61,067 nt of DNA, taken from assembly GCA_910583885.1 (NCBI GenBank), contig CAJUAC010000011.1:1-61067 (forward strand), given 5' to 3'. The stretch comes from an uncultured Oscillospiraceae bacterium. GTDB taxonomy: Bacteria > Bacillota > Clostridia > Oscillospirales > Oscillospiraceae. Numbering within the stretch: the stretch's first letter is position 1; the number at the start of each line of letters is the position of its first letter. A program made the position numbers and the translations under genes. Of the stretch, positions 9,357-17,858 are shown in pieces. The notes below the pieces were generated by a model that ran no database searches, was not told where the DNA came from, and saw only the letters and a list, made by a program, of their open reading frames with translations.

Positions 9357-10736
9357 ATGCTTCGCGCACTTCGCCGGGAGCCCGGCTTTTACCACAGGCT
9401 GCTGGTGCTGAGCCTGCCTATGATCCTGCAAAATATCATTACCACCTCCCTGGGCTTTGCGGACACCTTTATGGTGGGCCTGCTGGGCAACGCCGAGATG
9501 GCGGCTGTTACCGCCGCCAATGTGCCCATTTTTATTATCCAGGTGGTGATCTTCGGTTTCCAGAGCGGTCTGGCCGTGCTGGTCAGCCAGTACTGGGGCC
9601 GGGGGGACACGGACAGCATCAACCGCTGCATGGGCGTGGCCATGTACGCCGTCACCGGCTTCTCTGTCACGCTGGCCCTCATCACCTTCTTCTTCCCCGC
9701 CCAGGTGCTGCGGCTGATTACCCCCAACCAGGAGTTGGTGGATCTGGCGGTATCCTACATCCAGATCGTCGGTTTCTCCTACGTCTTCAACGGCCTGAGC
9801 AGCATCTATGCCGGTGTGCAACGCAGCACGGAGTACCCGGCCTTCGGCATGATCCTCTTTGCCATCTCCATGTGCGTGAACACCTTCCTCAACTTCGTGC
9901 TTATCTTCGGCCACTTCGGCGCACCCGCCATGGGCGTCACCGGCGCGGCGGTGGCCACCCTTACCAGCCGGGTGGTGGAATTCCTTGTGGCGGCAGGCTT
10001 TGCCCTGTGGAACAAACGCCTGCCCCTGCGCTGGAGCTGTATCCTCCGTCCCGGCAAGGCTATCCTGCGCAGCTTCTTGAAATACTCCATCCCCGTGGTC
10101 TGCAATGAGGCGCTGTGGAGCGTGGGCACCTCCATGCTGACGGTGATTATGGGCCATATGTCCAACAGCCAGGATATGCTGGCCGCCTATGCCCTGATCG
10201 GCAACATCGACAAGATCTCCACCGTGGTCTGCTTCGGCATCGCCGCCTCCGCCGCTGTCATGGTGGGCAAGGAGATCGGCCAGGGCCATGACCGGGAGCA
10301 GATCTACAGTGTGGGCTGGACCCTGCTGCTGGTGTCCATGTTCATCGGCGCCACCGTGATGGCGCTGCTGTTGGTGCTGCTGCCCACCTTCTTCCGCCCC
10401 GTGCTGTTCCTCCTGTTCAAGCTCACCCCCGGCGCGGTCCAGGCGGCCACCTATCTGTCCATCGTTTACGCGGTATTCATGCCCATGCGCGCCTTTGACA
10501 TCACCAATATCACCGGTGTGCTCCGGGCCGGCGGCGACGCCAAGACGGCCTCCCTGATCGACACCCTGCCCCTCTGGCTGGTAGCTATCCCGCTGATGGC
10601 TGTCACCGGCCTGGTGCTGGACGCGCCCACCTGGCTGGTGTGTATCGCCATGCAGGCGGAAAACATCTGTAAATGCCCCCTGGGCCTCATCCGGTTCCAC
10701 AGCAAGAAGTGGATTAACGATATCACCAGAATCTAA
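9357..10736 (+). CDS. MATE-family efflux transporter
   Basis: This 459-residue inner-membrane protein has about 12 hydrophobic segments in the two-fold MATE arrangement. It shows the N-terminal LVLSLPMILQNIITTSLG, FADTFMVGLLG, and the repeat-two segment ending VLRAGGDAKTA. These transporters export cationic drugs or metabolites using Na+ or H+ gradients. AAAGGAGAT precedes the ATG. An AT-rich gap of 74 bp after the desulfurase probably holds its promoter. The methyltransferase starts 17 bp after its stop, so they are likely co-transcribed. Confidence 0.9.
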   Translation: MLRALRREPGFYHRLLVLSLPMILQNIITTSLGFADTFMVGLLGNAEMAAVTAANVPIFIIQVVIFGFQSGLAVLVSQYWGRGDTDSINRCMGVAMYAVTGFSVTLALITFFFPAQVLRLITPNQELVDLAVSYIQIVGFSYVFNGLSSIYAGVQRSTEYPAFGMILFAISMCVNTFLNFVLIFGHFGAPAMGVTGAAVATLTSRVVEFLVAAGFALWNKRLPLRWSCILRPGKAILRSFLKYSIPVVCNEALWSVGTSMLTVIMGHMSNSQDMLAAYALIGNIDKISTVVCFGIAASAAVMVGKEIGQGHDREQIYSVGWTLLLVSMFIGATVMALLLVLLPTFFRPVLFLLFKLTPGAVQAATYLSIVYAVFMPMRAFDITNITGVLRAGGDAKTASLIDTLPLWLVAIPLMAVTGLVLDAPTWLVCIAMQAENICKCPLGLIRFHSKKWINDITRI

Positions 10737-10753
10737 GGAGGGAGGCGCTGCCA

Positions 10754-11581
10754 ATGCCGCTGTTTTGCTGCCCACTGTGCGGCGGGACCCTCGCGGAGGA
10801 CCCCCGTGCCCTGCGCTGTCCGGCAGGCCACTGCTTCGACCGGGCCAAGGAGGGCTATGTCCACCTGCTGCCGGTGGGGCAGAAGCACTCCAGGGCCCCC
10901 GGCGATGACAAAGGCATGGTGGCGGCCCGCCGTGCGTTTCTGGACAAGGGCTGGTATCAGCCCCTCCGTGATGCGCTGTGCCGTCTGGCCGTGGAGATGT
11001 CCGGCCCCAGACCGGTGGTGCTGGACGCAGGCTGCGGGGAGGGCTACTATACCGGCGGCGTGCATCAGGCGCTGCTCTCCGCCGGGAAAACGCCCCTGAC
11101 CGCGGGGGTGGACATCTCCAAATTTTCCCTCCAGAAGGCCGCCAAGCGCTACCCGGAGGTGGAGTTTGCTGTGGCATCCGCCTACCGCCTGCCGGTGGCG
11201 GCGGGGAGCGCGTCGATGCTGCTGGACGTGTTCTCCCCCCTGGCTCTGGACGAATTCCGGCGGGTGCTGGCCCCCGGCGGCGTATTCCTGTATGTCGTCC
11301 CAGCCGCCCGGCACCTGTGGCAGCTCAAGGAAGTCCTCTACGACCAGCCCTACCCCAATGAGGAGAAGGAGACGCCCTATGAGGGCTTTGTCTACGACCG
11401 GATCGTACCAATCTCCCATACCATCCACCTGCCCAGCCGGGAGGATATCCAGGCCCTGTTCCAGATGACGCCCTACTACTGGAAGACGCCCCGGGAGGGG
11501 GCCGTCCGGCTGGAGGCACTGGAGGCGCTGGAGGTGGAAACCGCGTTTCAGATCCATGTGTTCCGGCGGGCCGCCGAATAG
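10754..11581 (+). CDS. rlmA: RlmA-like 23S rRNA (guanine-N1) methyltransferase
   Basis: This 275-residue protein has an N-terminal zinc finger (CPLC near 8-11, then a second Cys and a CPAGHCFD segment) and a class I SAM methyltransferase domain with motif I VLDAGCGEGYYTG (near 90). This pairing is the hallmark of RlmA, which methylates G745 or G748 of helix 35 in 23S rRNA; the Gram-positive type affects tylosin and macrolide sensitivity. Which guanine is modified here cannot be told. AGGAGGGAGG precedes the ATG. A clear terminator follows the gene. Confidence 0.82.
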   Translation: MPLFCCPLCGGTLAEDPRALRCPAGHCFDRAKEGYVHLLPVGQKHSRAPGDDKGMVAARRAFLDKGWYQPLRDALCRLAVEMSGPRPVVLDAGCGEGYYTGGVHQALLSAGKTPLTAGVDISKFSLQKAAKRYPEVEFAVASAYRLPVAAGSASMLLDVFSPLALDEFRRVLAPGGVFLYVVPAARHLWQLKEVLYDQPYPNEEKETPYEGFVYDRIVPISHTIHLPSREDIQALFQMTPYYWKTPREGAVRLEALEALEVETAFQIHVFRRAAE

Positions 11582-11589
11582 CCGCCGAT

Positions 11590-11629
11590 AAAATCCGCTG
11601 CCTTTTCCCAGAGGAAAGCAGCGGATTTT
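11590..11629 (+). terminator. Intrinsic terminator after the MATE-rlmA pair
   Basis: AAAATCCGCTGC and GCAGCGGATTTT form a perfect 12-bp stem with a 16-nt loop just after the stop codon. The A-rich and T-rich flanks mean it could act in both directions. Confidence 0.75.
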
Positions 11630-11733
11630 CCTAATAATCCCCCTATTTCAAATCCCTGTTCCCCGGGCTTGTCTTTTTACGCCATTCGCGATATAATCAG
11701 AGTTGAAATTCTATAGATGCAAGGAGAACGGCA

Positions 11734-13143
11734 TTGGAGAGAACACAGGTCGTCATCCCCGCCGGTGAAATCAGCCGGCAGCGGGAGTTTACAGCGCGCC
11801 TCGCCGCCCTCCACCAGCAGCGGGAGCGCCGCCCCCTGGCTATGGTGGAGACCTACGGGTGCCAGCAGAACGTGGCAGACAGCCAGCGCATCATGGGGAT
11901 GCTGCGGGAGATGGGCTGCGGCTTTACCCAGGACCCCTTCCAGGCGGATGTGATTGTCATCAACACCTGCGCCATCCGCGAGAACGCGGAAAAGAAGGTG
12001 TTCGGCGTGGTAGGCCAGCTGATCCACGCCAAGGAGAAGAATCCGGCGCTCACCATCTGCCTGTGCGGGTGCATGGCCCAGCAGGAGGTGGTTGCAAAAA
12101 AAATCCGCGCCTCCTACCGCCACGTGGATCTTGTGTTCGGCCCCCAGGCGCTCTGGCGGTTCCCGGAGCTGCTTTATGAGGTCTATACCCGCCATAAACG
12201 GGTGTTTTCCATCGCCGATGAGCACGGCTCCATTGCCGAGGGTTTGCCAGCGGTGCGGGAGAGCCGGGTAAAGGCCTGGGTTTCCATCATGTATGGATGC
12301 AATAATTTCTGCTCCTACTGCATTGTCCCCTATGTGCGGGGCCGGGAGCGCAGCCGGGAACCTGGCGATATCCTCGCTGAAATCCGCCAGCTGGTGGAGG
12401 ATGGCTGCCGGGAGATCACCCTGCTGGGCCAGAATGTCAACTCCTACGGCAAGGATTTAGACAAGCCCATGGATTTTGCGGCCCTGCTGGAGGAGATCGA
12501 CAAAATCCCGGGAGACTATCTCATCCGTTTCATGACCAGCCATCCCAAGGACGCAGGGGAGCGGCTGTTTGACACCATGGCCCGCTGCGCCCATGTCGCC
12601 AAGCAGCTGCATCTGCCGGTACAGTCCGGCAGCAGCCGGGTACTGAAGGCCATGAACCGGGGCTACACCCGGGAGCAGTATTTAGAAAAGGTCCGCTATG
12701 CCCGGTCGGTGATGCCGGAGCTGGTACTGACCAGCGACATCATCATTGGATTTCCCGGGGAAACAGAGGCGGAGGCCATGGAGACCATCTCCCTTGTCCA
12801 GGAGGTGCGCTACGATGCGTTATTCACCTTCATCTACTCCCCCCGCCCCGGGACACCGGCGGCCCGCCTGCCGGACCCTGTCTCCCGCGGGGAGAAGCAG
12901 GTGTGGTTTGACCAGCTTCTGGACGCGCAGAACCAGATTTCCGGTGAGCTTCACCGGGCGTATATTGGCAAAACTGTCCGGGTACTGGTGGACGGGGAGA
13001 GCGGCGACGCCGAGTGGCCTCTCTCCAGCCGCACCAACGGCGGCCGGCTGGTCCATTTGAAGGGTGATCCTGGGTGGATTGGGCAGTATGCGGATGTGCG
13101 GATTACGGACAGCAATACCTGGGCGTTGTTCGGGGAGATCTGA
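11734..13143 (+). CDS. miaB: tRNA-2-methylthio-N6-dimethylallyladenosine synthase MiaB
   Basis: This 469-residue radical-SAM methylthiotransferase acts on i6A37 of UNN-decoding tRNAs after MiaA. The UPF0004 domain holds METYGCQQNVADS, INTCAIRENAE and CLCGCMAQQ (three cluster Cys). The radical-SAM motif GCNNFCSYCIVPYVRG lies near residue 190, and a TRAM domain ends the protein. It starts at TTG 11734, eight bases after AAGGAG; no better ATG exists. It heads a miaB-mutS-mutL-miaA-hfq stretch, a common Clostridia arrangement, although a repeat-flanked module separates it from mutS here. Confidence 0.93.
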   Translation: MERTQVVIPAGEISRQREFTARLAALHQQRERRPLAMVETYGCQQNVADSQRIMGMLREMGCGFTQDPFQADVIVINTCAIRENAEKKVFGVVGQLIHAKEKNPALTICLCGCMAQQEVVAKKIRASYRHVDLVFGPQALWRFPELLYEVYTRHKRVFSIADEHGSIAEGLPAVRESRVKAWVSIMYGCNNFCSYCIVPYVRGRERSREPGDILAEIRQLVEDGCREITLLGQNVNSYGKDLDKPMDFAALLEEIDKIPGDYLIRFMTSHPKDAGERLFDTMARCAHVAKQLHLPVQSGSSRVLKAMNRGYTREQYLEKVRYARSVMPELVLTSDIIIGFPGETEAEAMETISLVQEVRYDALFTFIYSPRPGTPAARLPDPVSRGEKQVWFDQLLDAQNQISGELHRAYIGKTVRVLVDGESGDAEWPLSSRTNGGRLVHLKGDPGWIGQYADVRITDSNTWALFGEI

Positions 13144-13184
13144 TTTCTTGCCGCCTCCGGCGGCAGGGGAGCGGTTTCTGATTC

Positions 13185-13283
13185 GGAAGCCCCGGGGCTC
13201 CGCGCCCCGGACCCGCGGTTCCTTTGCCACCAGCGGCAAAGGAACCAAAACGCCGCTTAGGGGCCTCCGCCCCTAAGAACCCC
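13185..13283 (-). repeat. Intergenic palindromic repeat, copy 1 (inverted)
   Basis: Read on the minus strand this holds a GGTTCCTTT ... AAAGGAACC stem, then CGCGGG, then a GGGGC ... GCCCC stem. Copy 2 at 14346-14438 has the same order of parts on the plus strand. Together they bracket the small-gene module between miaB and mutS. Confidence 0.65.
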
Positions 13284-13355
13284 GCAGCGGGAGATTGGCG
13301 GAAACCTGCTGCTGCGCGGCCCCAGAACAACCCGCGCCCTCCTGCCAGATGGCGG

Positions 13356-13640
13356 TCAACCAGCTTCGCCTGCCGGCCCTCGACCCGATGGCCCCTGCTG
13401 TTGCTGCGTCGGGGGAGTGCCCCCCGCTGAAAGGCAGAGGGTGCAATGGGACAGCATATGACGCAGCTGCATCAATGACAGCTCGTCCTCCCGCTTCCGG
13501 AACTCCGTGAGCAGCCGGCGCTGCTTTCCAGTCAACGCACTCTTTAGCTCCTGCTCCGCCGCATTGTATGCTGGGTCCTCCAGGCTCGGCCTTGTCTCCT
13601 CTTCCACAAGATATTGAAATATGATGTGTTGTAAATTCAT
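13356..13640 (-). CDS. Uncharacterised small acidic helical protein
   Basis: This protein of about 94 residues is predicted to be mostly helical (LVEEETRPSLEDPAYNAAEQ, then a KQRRLLTEFRKRED helix), with a Pro/Gly/Gln-rich tail. I do not recognise the family. The ATG at 13640 follows GGAGGATG at a workable distance; an ATG six codons further upstream is also possible. It is divergent from the RHH/XRE pair across two GTGAATTCAC palindromes, so all three genes may be under one switch. No close enzymatic motif is visible. Confidence 0.55.
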   Translation of the reverse strand: MNLQHIIFQYLVEEETRPSLEDPAYNAAEQELKSALTGKQRRLLTEFRKREDELSLMQLRHMLSHCTLCLSAGGTPPTQQQQGPSGRGPAGEAG

Positions 13641-13678
13641 GGGTGCATCCTCCAGCAACTACGTCGTTTTAACTCAAA

Positions 13679-13715
13679 GTGAATTCACTTTTTAGATTGT
13701 AATAGGTGAATTCAC
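13679..13715. promoter_or_regulatory. Paired GTGAATTCAC palindromes, probable operator
   Basis: The 10-bp perfect palindrome GTGAATTCAC occurs at 13679-13688 and 13706-13715, 27 bp centre to centre, in the divergent region between the genes at 13640 and 13795. TATAAT at 13755-13760 lies downstream for the plus-strand genes. The adjacent RHH or XRE protein is the likely ligand. Confidence 0.6.
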
Positions 13716-13794
13716 TGCTGTCAATATGTTTTTAATATTCTTCTGCGCCTGTTTTATAATTGCGGCGAACTCATACATAATTGGAGGATTCCTA

Positions 13795-13998
13795 ATGGCT
13801 ACAGATAAACGTCAGTTTACGCTGCGTATACAAAATGATACTTATGAGAAAATCCGCTGCCTTGCTCGTATTGAGCACCGTTCTATCGCCATGGAAATTG
13901 AAACAGCTATGATTGCATATATCAGAGATTATGAGGAAAAACATGGGCAGATTCAACTTCCAGAGACATTTGCAGAGGAATCCTCATCACCACGATGA
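13795..13998 (+). CDS. Ribbon-helix-helix DNA-binding protein (Arc/MetJ-like)
   Basis: This 67-residue protein has the Arc-type fold: a short beta strand KRQFTLRIQND, then helix A (TYEKIRCLARI) and helix B (SIAMEIETAMIAYIRDY). Two chains would form the DNA-binding ribbon. TTGGAGGATT precedes the ATG at 13795. It overlaps the XRE gene by 4 nt (ATGA), so both are made from one message. It is AT-richer than mutS and miaB, and sits inside a repeat-bounded module. The nearby GTGAATTCAC pair is its likely operator; no antitoxin-type toxin gene is evident. Confidence 0.75.
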   Translation: MATDKRQFTLRIQNDTYEKIRCLARIEHRSIAMEIETAMIAYIRDYEEKHGQIQLPETFAEESSSPR

Positions 13999-14204
13999 AC
14001 CATATGACTTTTCCTGAACATTTGTTAAAATTAAGATTAGAAAATAATCTTTCTCAGCAGGCAGTTGCCGATGAAATTGGGATTGCCCTGCGGACGTACC
14101 AATATTATGAGCGCGGCCAGCGAGAGCCTATGCTCACCACACTCATTGCCCTGGCTGATTTCTATGATCTCAGCTTAGACGAGCTGGTATGCCGCTCCCG
14201 ATAG
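13995..14204 (+). CDS. XRE-family helix-turn-helix regulator
   Basis: This 69-residue protein is almost all Cro/CI-type helix-turn-helix: LLKLRLENNLSQQAVADEIG forms helices 1-2, GIALRTYQYYERGQREP the recognition helix and turn, and a final DFYDLSLDELV segment packs the fold. It overlaps the RHH gene at ATGA and is translationally coupled. It lacks any extra domain, like many phage or island regulators. It may bind the GTGAATTCAC palindromes upstream jointly with, or in place of, the RHH protein. Confidence 0.8.
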   Translation: MNHMTFPEHLLKLRLENNLSQQAVADEIGIALRTYQYYERGQREPMLTTLIALADFYDLSLDELVCRSR

Positions 14205-14345
14205 GGCGCGTGCCCCTTGCAGGCACCACCCTTCAACAGGGCGACGGCCGGAGTCCTTCACGTACCAGGGCGGCAGAAGGAGTACCGGATATTCAGTGGC
14301 ACAGTCCATCAACCGACCGCCCAATGTCGGTAAACTCCCCCGTAA

Positions 14346-14438
14346 AGGGGGTCTGGGGGAACCCCAGCGGCTTTTTGGTTCCTTTTTGTCCGCACAAAAA
14401 GGAACCGCGGGGCATGGGGGCGCGCAGCCCCCGAAGCC
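14346..14438 (+). repeat. Intergenic palindromic repeat, copy 2
   Basis: GGTTCCTTTTT and AAAAAGGAACC form a stem around TGTCCGCAC, followed by CGCGGGG and a GGGGGC ... GCCCCC stem. The part order matches copy 1 at 13185-13283, which is on the other strand. It lies just upstream of mutS. Confidence 0.65.
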
Positions 14439-14491
14439 ATCGACCCAGATAAGATAAATTAAGATAAATTAAGAGAAAGAGGATCACAGCC

Positions 14492-17083
14492 ATGGCAGAC
14501 ATGACCCCAATGATGCGGCAATACCTGGAAATTAAGGAACAGCACAAGGACTCCATCCTCTTTTTCCGCCTGGGCGACTTCTACGAGATGTTCAACGAGG
14601 ACGCACAGCTGGCCAGCCAGGAGCTGGACCTCACCCTGACCAGCCGGGACCGCAGCAAGCCGGAGGAAGAGCGCACGCCCATGTGCGGCGTGCCCTACCA
14701 CTCCTGTGACAGCTATATCAACCGCCTGATCGCCAAGGGCTATAAGGTCGCCATCTGCGAGCAGACAGAGGATCCCTCTGCCGCCAAGGGACTGGTCAAG
14801 CGGGACATCATCCGCGTCGTCACCCCGGGCACCGTGGACAGCTCCATGCTGGAGGGCAGCCAGTCCAACTATATCTGCGGTATCTACATAGATGACGAAA
14901 ACGCGGGGCTGTGCTTCTGCGATATCACCACCGGCAAAACCCACGCCACCGCCTTCTCCGGCCCGGAGCGGCTGGGCCATGTAATGAACGAGCTGGGCCG
15001 CTTTTCCCCCGCCGAGGCGGTGCTCAGCGACGGGGCCTACAGCCAGCAGCCCCTGCTGGCGCTGCTGCGGGAGAAATTCAACTGCCGGGCGGAGAATTAC
15101 GGCGAACGCCGTTTCCGTCTGGAGGAGGCCGCCGGGCGGGTGGAGACCCAGTACGGCAGGGAAGCCGCCGGACGGCTCCCCAACCCCGCCGCTGTTATGG
15201 CCCTGGGCGGCCTCCTCGCCTACCTGTACGAGACGCAGAAAACAGACCTGAGCCATATCAACGACCTGGAGTACTACGATCAGGGCCGGTTTATGGAGCT
15301 GGATCTCACCACCCGGCGGAACCTGGAGCTGACCGCCACCCTGCGGGGCAAAGAGAAGCGCGGGAGCCTGCTGTGGGTGCTGGACCAGACAAAAACCGCC
15401 ATGGGCGGACGGCTGCTGCGCTCCTGGCTGGAACGGCCGCTCCTGAACGTAGCCGCCATCCAGCGCAGGCTCTCCGCCGTGGAGGCCCTGTCAAAGGACA
15501 CCGTGGCCCGGGAGGAGCTGTCTGTGGCCCTCTCCGGCATCAACGATATGGAACGGCTCATTGGCCGCATCGTCTATGGCAGCGCCGGAGGCCGGGACGC
15601 GGCCTCCCTGCGCACCTCCCTGGAGCGCCTGCCCAACCTGAAGGAGAAGCTGGCCCCCTTCCCAACCGGCCGGCTGGGGGAGATGGCCGGGGAGCTGGAT
15701 CTCCTGGAGGATGTCTACCAGCTGCTGTGCCGGGCCATTGTGGACGACCCTCCCTTCTCTGTCCGGGAGGGGGGCTTCATCCGCCCGGGCTACGACCCGG
15801 AGGTGGACCGCCTCCACGACATCCTCAGCGGCGGCAAGGGCATCATCGCCCAGGTGGAATCCCGGGAGAAGGAGAAAACCGGCATCAAGAGCCTCAAGGT
15901 CGGCTACAACAAGGTATTCGGCTACTATATCGAGGTCAGCAAATCCTACTACGACCAGGTACCGGCGGAGTACATCCGCAAGCAGACCCTGGCCAACTGT
16001 GAGCGCTACATCACCCAGGAGCTCAAGGATCTGGAAAATACCGTCCTCACTGCCAGCGAACGGGTGACTGCCATGGAGTACGAGCTGTTTACCCAGCTGC
16101 GGGAGCTGGTGGGCGCCCAGATGGGGCGGATCCAGGCCACCGCCAGCCTGGTGGCAGAGCTGGATACCCTGTGCTCCTTCGCCGCAGCGGCGGTGAAAGG
16201 CAACTACTGCCGCCCCGAGGTGGATGAGGGCGGCGTTATCGAGATCCACGACGGGCGGCACCCCGTGGTGGAGCGGGTCCTGCGGGACAGCCTCTTCGTG
16301 CCCAACGACACCTATATGGGTGAACAGGAAAACCGGGTGGCTATTATCACCGGCCCCAACATGGCAGGGAAGTCCACCTACATGCGCCAGGTGGCCCTTA
16401 TCACCCTCATGGCCCAGATCGGCTCCTTTGTCCCGGCCCGGTCGGCCCGGATCGGGGTGGTGGACCGGATCTTTACCCGCATCGGGGCCAGCGACGACCT
16501 GTCCGCCGGACAGTCCACCTTCATGGTGGAGATGACCGAGGTGGCGGAGATCCTCAAGCACGCCACCAGCCGCAGCCTCCTCATCCTTGACGAGATCGGC
16601 CGGGGCACCAGCACCTTTGACGGCATGAGCATCGCCCAGGCGGTGCTGGAGCACTGCGCAGACCGGCGGAAGCTGGGGGCCAAGACCCTGTTTGCCACCC
16701 ACTACCACGAGTTGACGGAGCTGGAAAATACCCTGCCAGGGGTGAAAAACTACAATGTCGCCATTAAGGCCCGGGGGGACGACCTGGTCTTCCTGCGCAA
16801 GATCCTCCCCGGCGGGGCGGACCGGAGCTATGGCATCGAGGTTGCCAAGCTGGCGGGCCTGCCGGACACCGTGGTGAAAAAAGCCCGGACGATTTTAAAG
16901 GATCTGGAGAGCCAGTCCGGGCGGACGCCGCCCCTGCTGGCCGCCCCCCAGGCCGGGCAGGTGTCCATGGAGGCGCTGGGGGAAGCGGAGGTCATCGACC
17001 GCCTGCGCCGGATCCAGCCCGACACCCTCACCCCCATTGAGGCCATGGGCCTGCTGTATGAACTGAAGCAAAAGCTGCCGTAA
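14492..17083 (+). CDS. mutS: DNA mismatch repair protein MutS
   Basis: This 863-residue protein is full length for MutS1. It has the N-terminal mismatch-binding domain with the Phe-x-Glu motif (FFRLGDFYEMF, about 21-31), connector and lever/clamp regions, then the ATPase with Walker A GPNMAGKST (near 622), Walker B LLILDEIGRGTSTFDG and the conserved FATHYHELTEL. It recognises mispairs as a dimer and passes the signal to MutL, encoded at 19570. It starts at the ATG after AAGAGAAAGAGGA. The promoter probably lies in the AT-rich stretch after repeat copy 2. Confidence 0.96.
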   Translation: MADMTPMMRQYLEIKEQHKDSILFFRLGDFYEMFNEDAQLASQELDLTLTSRDRSKPEEERTPMCGVPYHSCDSYINRLIAKGYKVAICEQTEDPSAAKGLVKRDIIRVVTPGTVDSSMLEGSQSNYICGIYIDDENAGLCFCDITTGKTHATAFSGPERLGHVMNELGRFSPAEAVLSDGAYSQQPLLALLREKFNCRAENYGERRFRLEEAAGRVETQYGREAAGRLPNPAAVMALGGLLAYLYETQKTDLSHINDLEYYDQGRFMELDLTTRRNLELTATLRGKEKRGSLLWVLDQTKTAMGGRLLRSWLERPLLNVAAIQRRLSAVEALSKDTVAREELSVALSGINDMERLIGRIVYGSAGGRDAASLRTSLERLPNLKEKLAPFPTGRLGEMAGELDLLEDVYQLLCRAIVDDPPFSVREGGFIRPGYDPEVDRLHDILSGGKGIIAQVESREKEKTGIKSLKVGYNKVFGYYIEVSKSYYDQVPAEYIRKQTLANCERYITQELKDLENTVLTASERVTAMEYELFTQLRELVGAQMGRIQATASLVAELDTLCSFAAAAVKGNYCRPEVDEGGVIEIHDGRHPVVERVLRDSLFVPNDTYMGEQENRVAIITGPNMAGKSTYMRQVALITLMAQIGSFVPARSARIGVVDRIFTRIGASDDLSAGQSTFMVEMTEVAEILKHATSRSLLILDEIGRGTSTFDGMSIAQAVLEHCADRRKLGAKTLFATHYHELTELENTLPGVKNYNVAIKARGDDLVFLRKILPGGADRSYGIEVAKLAGLPDTVVKKARTILKDLESQSGRTPPLLAAPQAGQVSMEALGEAEVIDRLRRIQPDTLTPIEAMGLLYELKQKLP

Positions 17084-17115
17084 TCCCACATTTTGACGAA
17101 AGCGGGGACACAGCC

Positions 17116-17823
17116 ATGGCAAAGCAGAGACCCCTTGCGGGGATGACCAAAACAGAGCGGCTGCTGGGCGGCGTGCTCCTGCTCCTCTACCTGGTGGTGC
17201 TGCCGCTGACGGCGGATCGGGCCTTCGGACTGGTGGAGCATCTGACGGGCTGGGTGCTGGGGGAGGACGTGCGCAGCGCGGCCTACTACTACGTGCTGTT
17301 CGCTTTGACTGCGGCGGCATTCAGCGCCTTCCTGGCCCGGACCACCCGGGACTTCCTCTCCCGGGTGTGGAGCGTGCTGGGCTCGGTGTGCCTGGGCCTG
17401 GTGGCGTTCTTCGGCCTGGGGGAGCTCAGCGCACGGCTGCTGGGCCTGGTGCTTGCGGAGCAGGTCAACCTCAATGACGCGGCTATCTCCGCCAAGGTGG
17501 AGGCCGCACCCTACAGCACGGCGGTCATCGTCGTGCTCCTGGCCCCCTTTGTGGAGGAGATGCTGTTCCGTGGATACCTCTTCGGCAATATCCGGGAGTT
17601 CAGCCGGCCGGCGGCCTACGCCGCCTCCTGCCTGCTGTTCGCTTTCCTGCATGTGTGGCAGTTCGCCGCCGTGAACCACAGCTGGACCTACCTCTTGCAG
17701 ATGCTGCAATACCTGATCCCAGGGCTGGTGATGGCCTGGACCTATGAGCGCTCCGGCACCCTGTGGGGGAGTGTGCTGCTCCACGCCGCAGTCAATGGGC
17801 TGGCGGTGGCGGCCCTGCTTTAA
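17116..17823 (+). CDS. CPBP-family intramembrane protease
   Basis: This 235-residue membrane protein has about six hydrophobic segments and the Abi/CAAX-protease motifs: EEMLFRGYLFG (EExxxR, near 145), FAFLHVWQF (FxxxH) and a last segment with HAAVNGLA (HxxxN). These residues form the metal-dependent active site of Rce1-like proteases. Bacterial members take part in peptide maturation or bacteriocin immunity; no peptide gene is seen here. It begins 32 bp after mutS and 35 bp before the MBL gene, so it is probably part of a mutS operon. Confidence 0.85.
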   Translation: MAKQRPLAGMTKTERLLGGVLLLLYLVVLPLTADRAFGLVEHLTGWVLGEDVRSAAYYYVLFALTAAAFSAFLARTTRDFLSRVWSVLGSVCLGLVAFFGLGELSARLLGLVLAEQVNLNDAAISAKVEAAPYSTAVIVVLLAPFVEEMLFRGYLFGNIREFSRPAAYAASCLLFAFLHVWQFAAVNHSWTYLLQMLQYLIPGLVMAWTYERSGTLWGSVLLHAAVNGLAVAALL

Positions 17824-17858
17824 CCAACCAGCCCACACAACCAAAAGGAGCTGCAATA

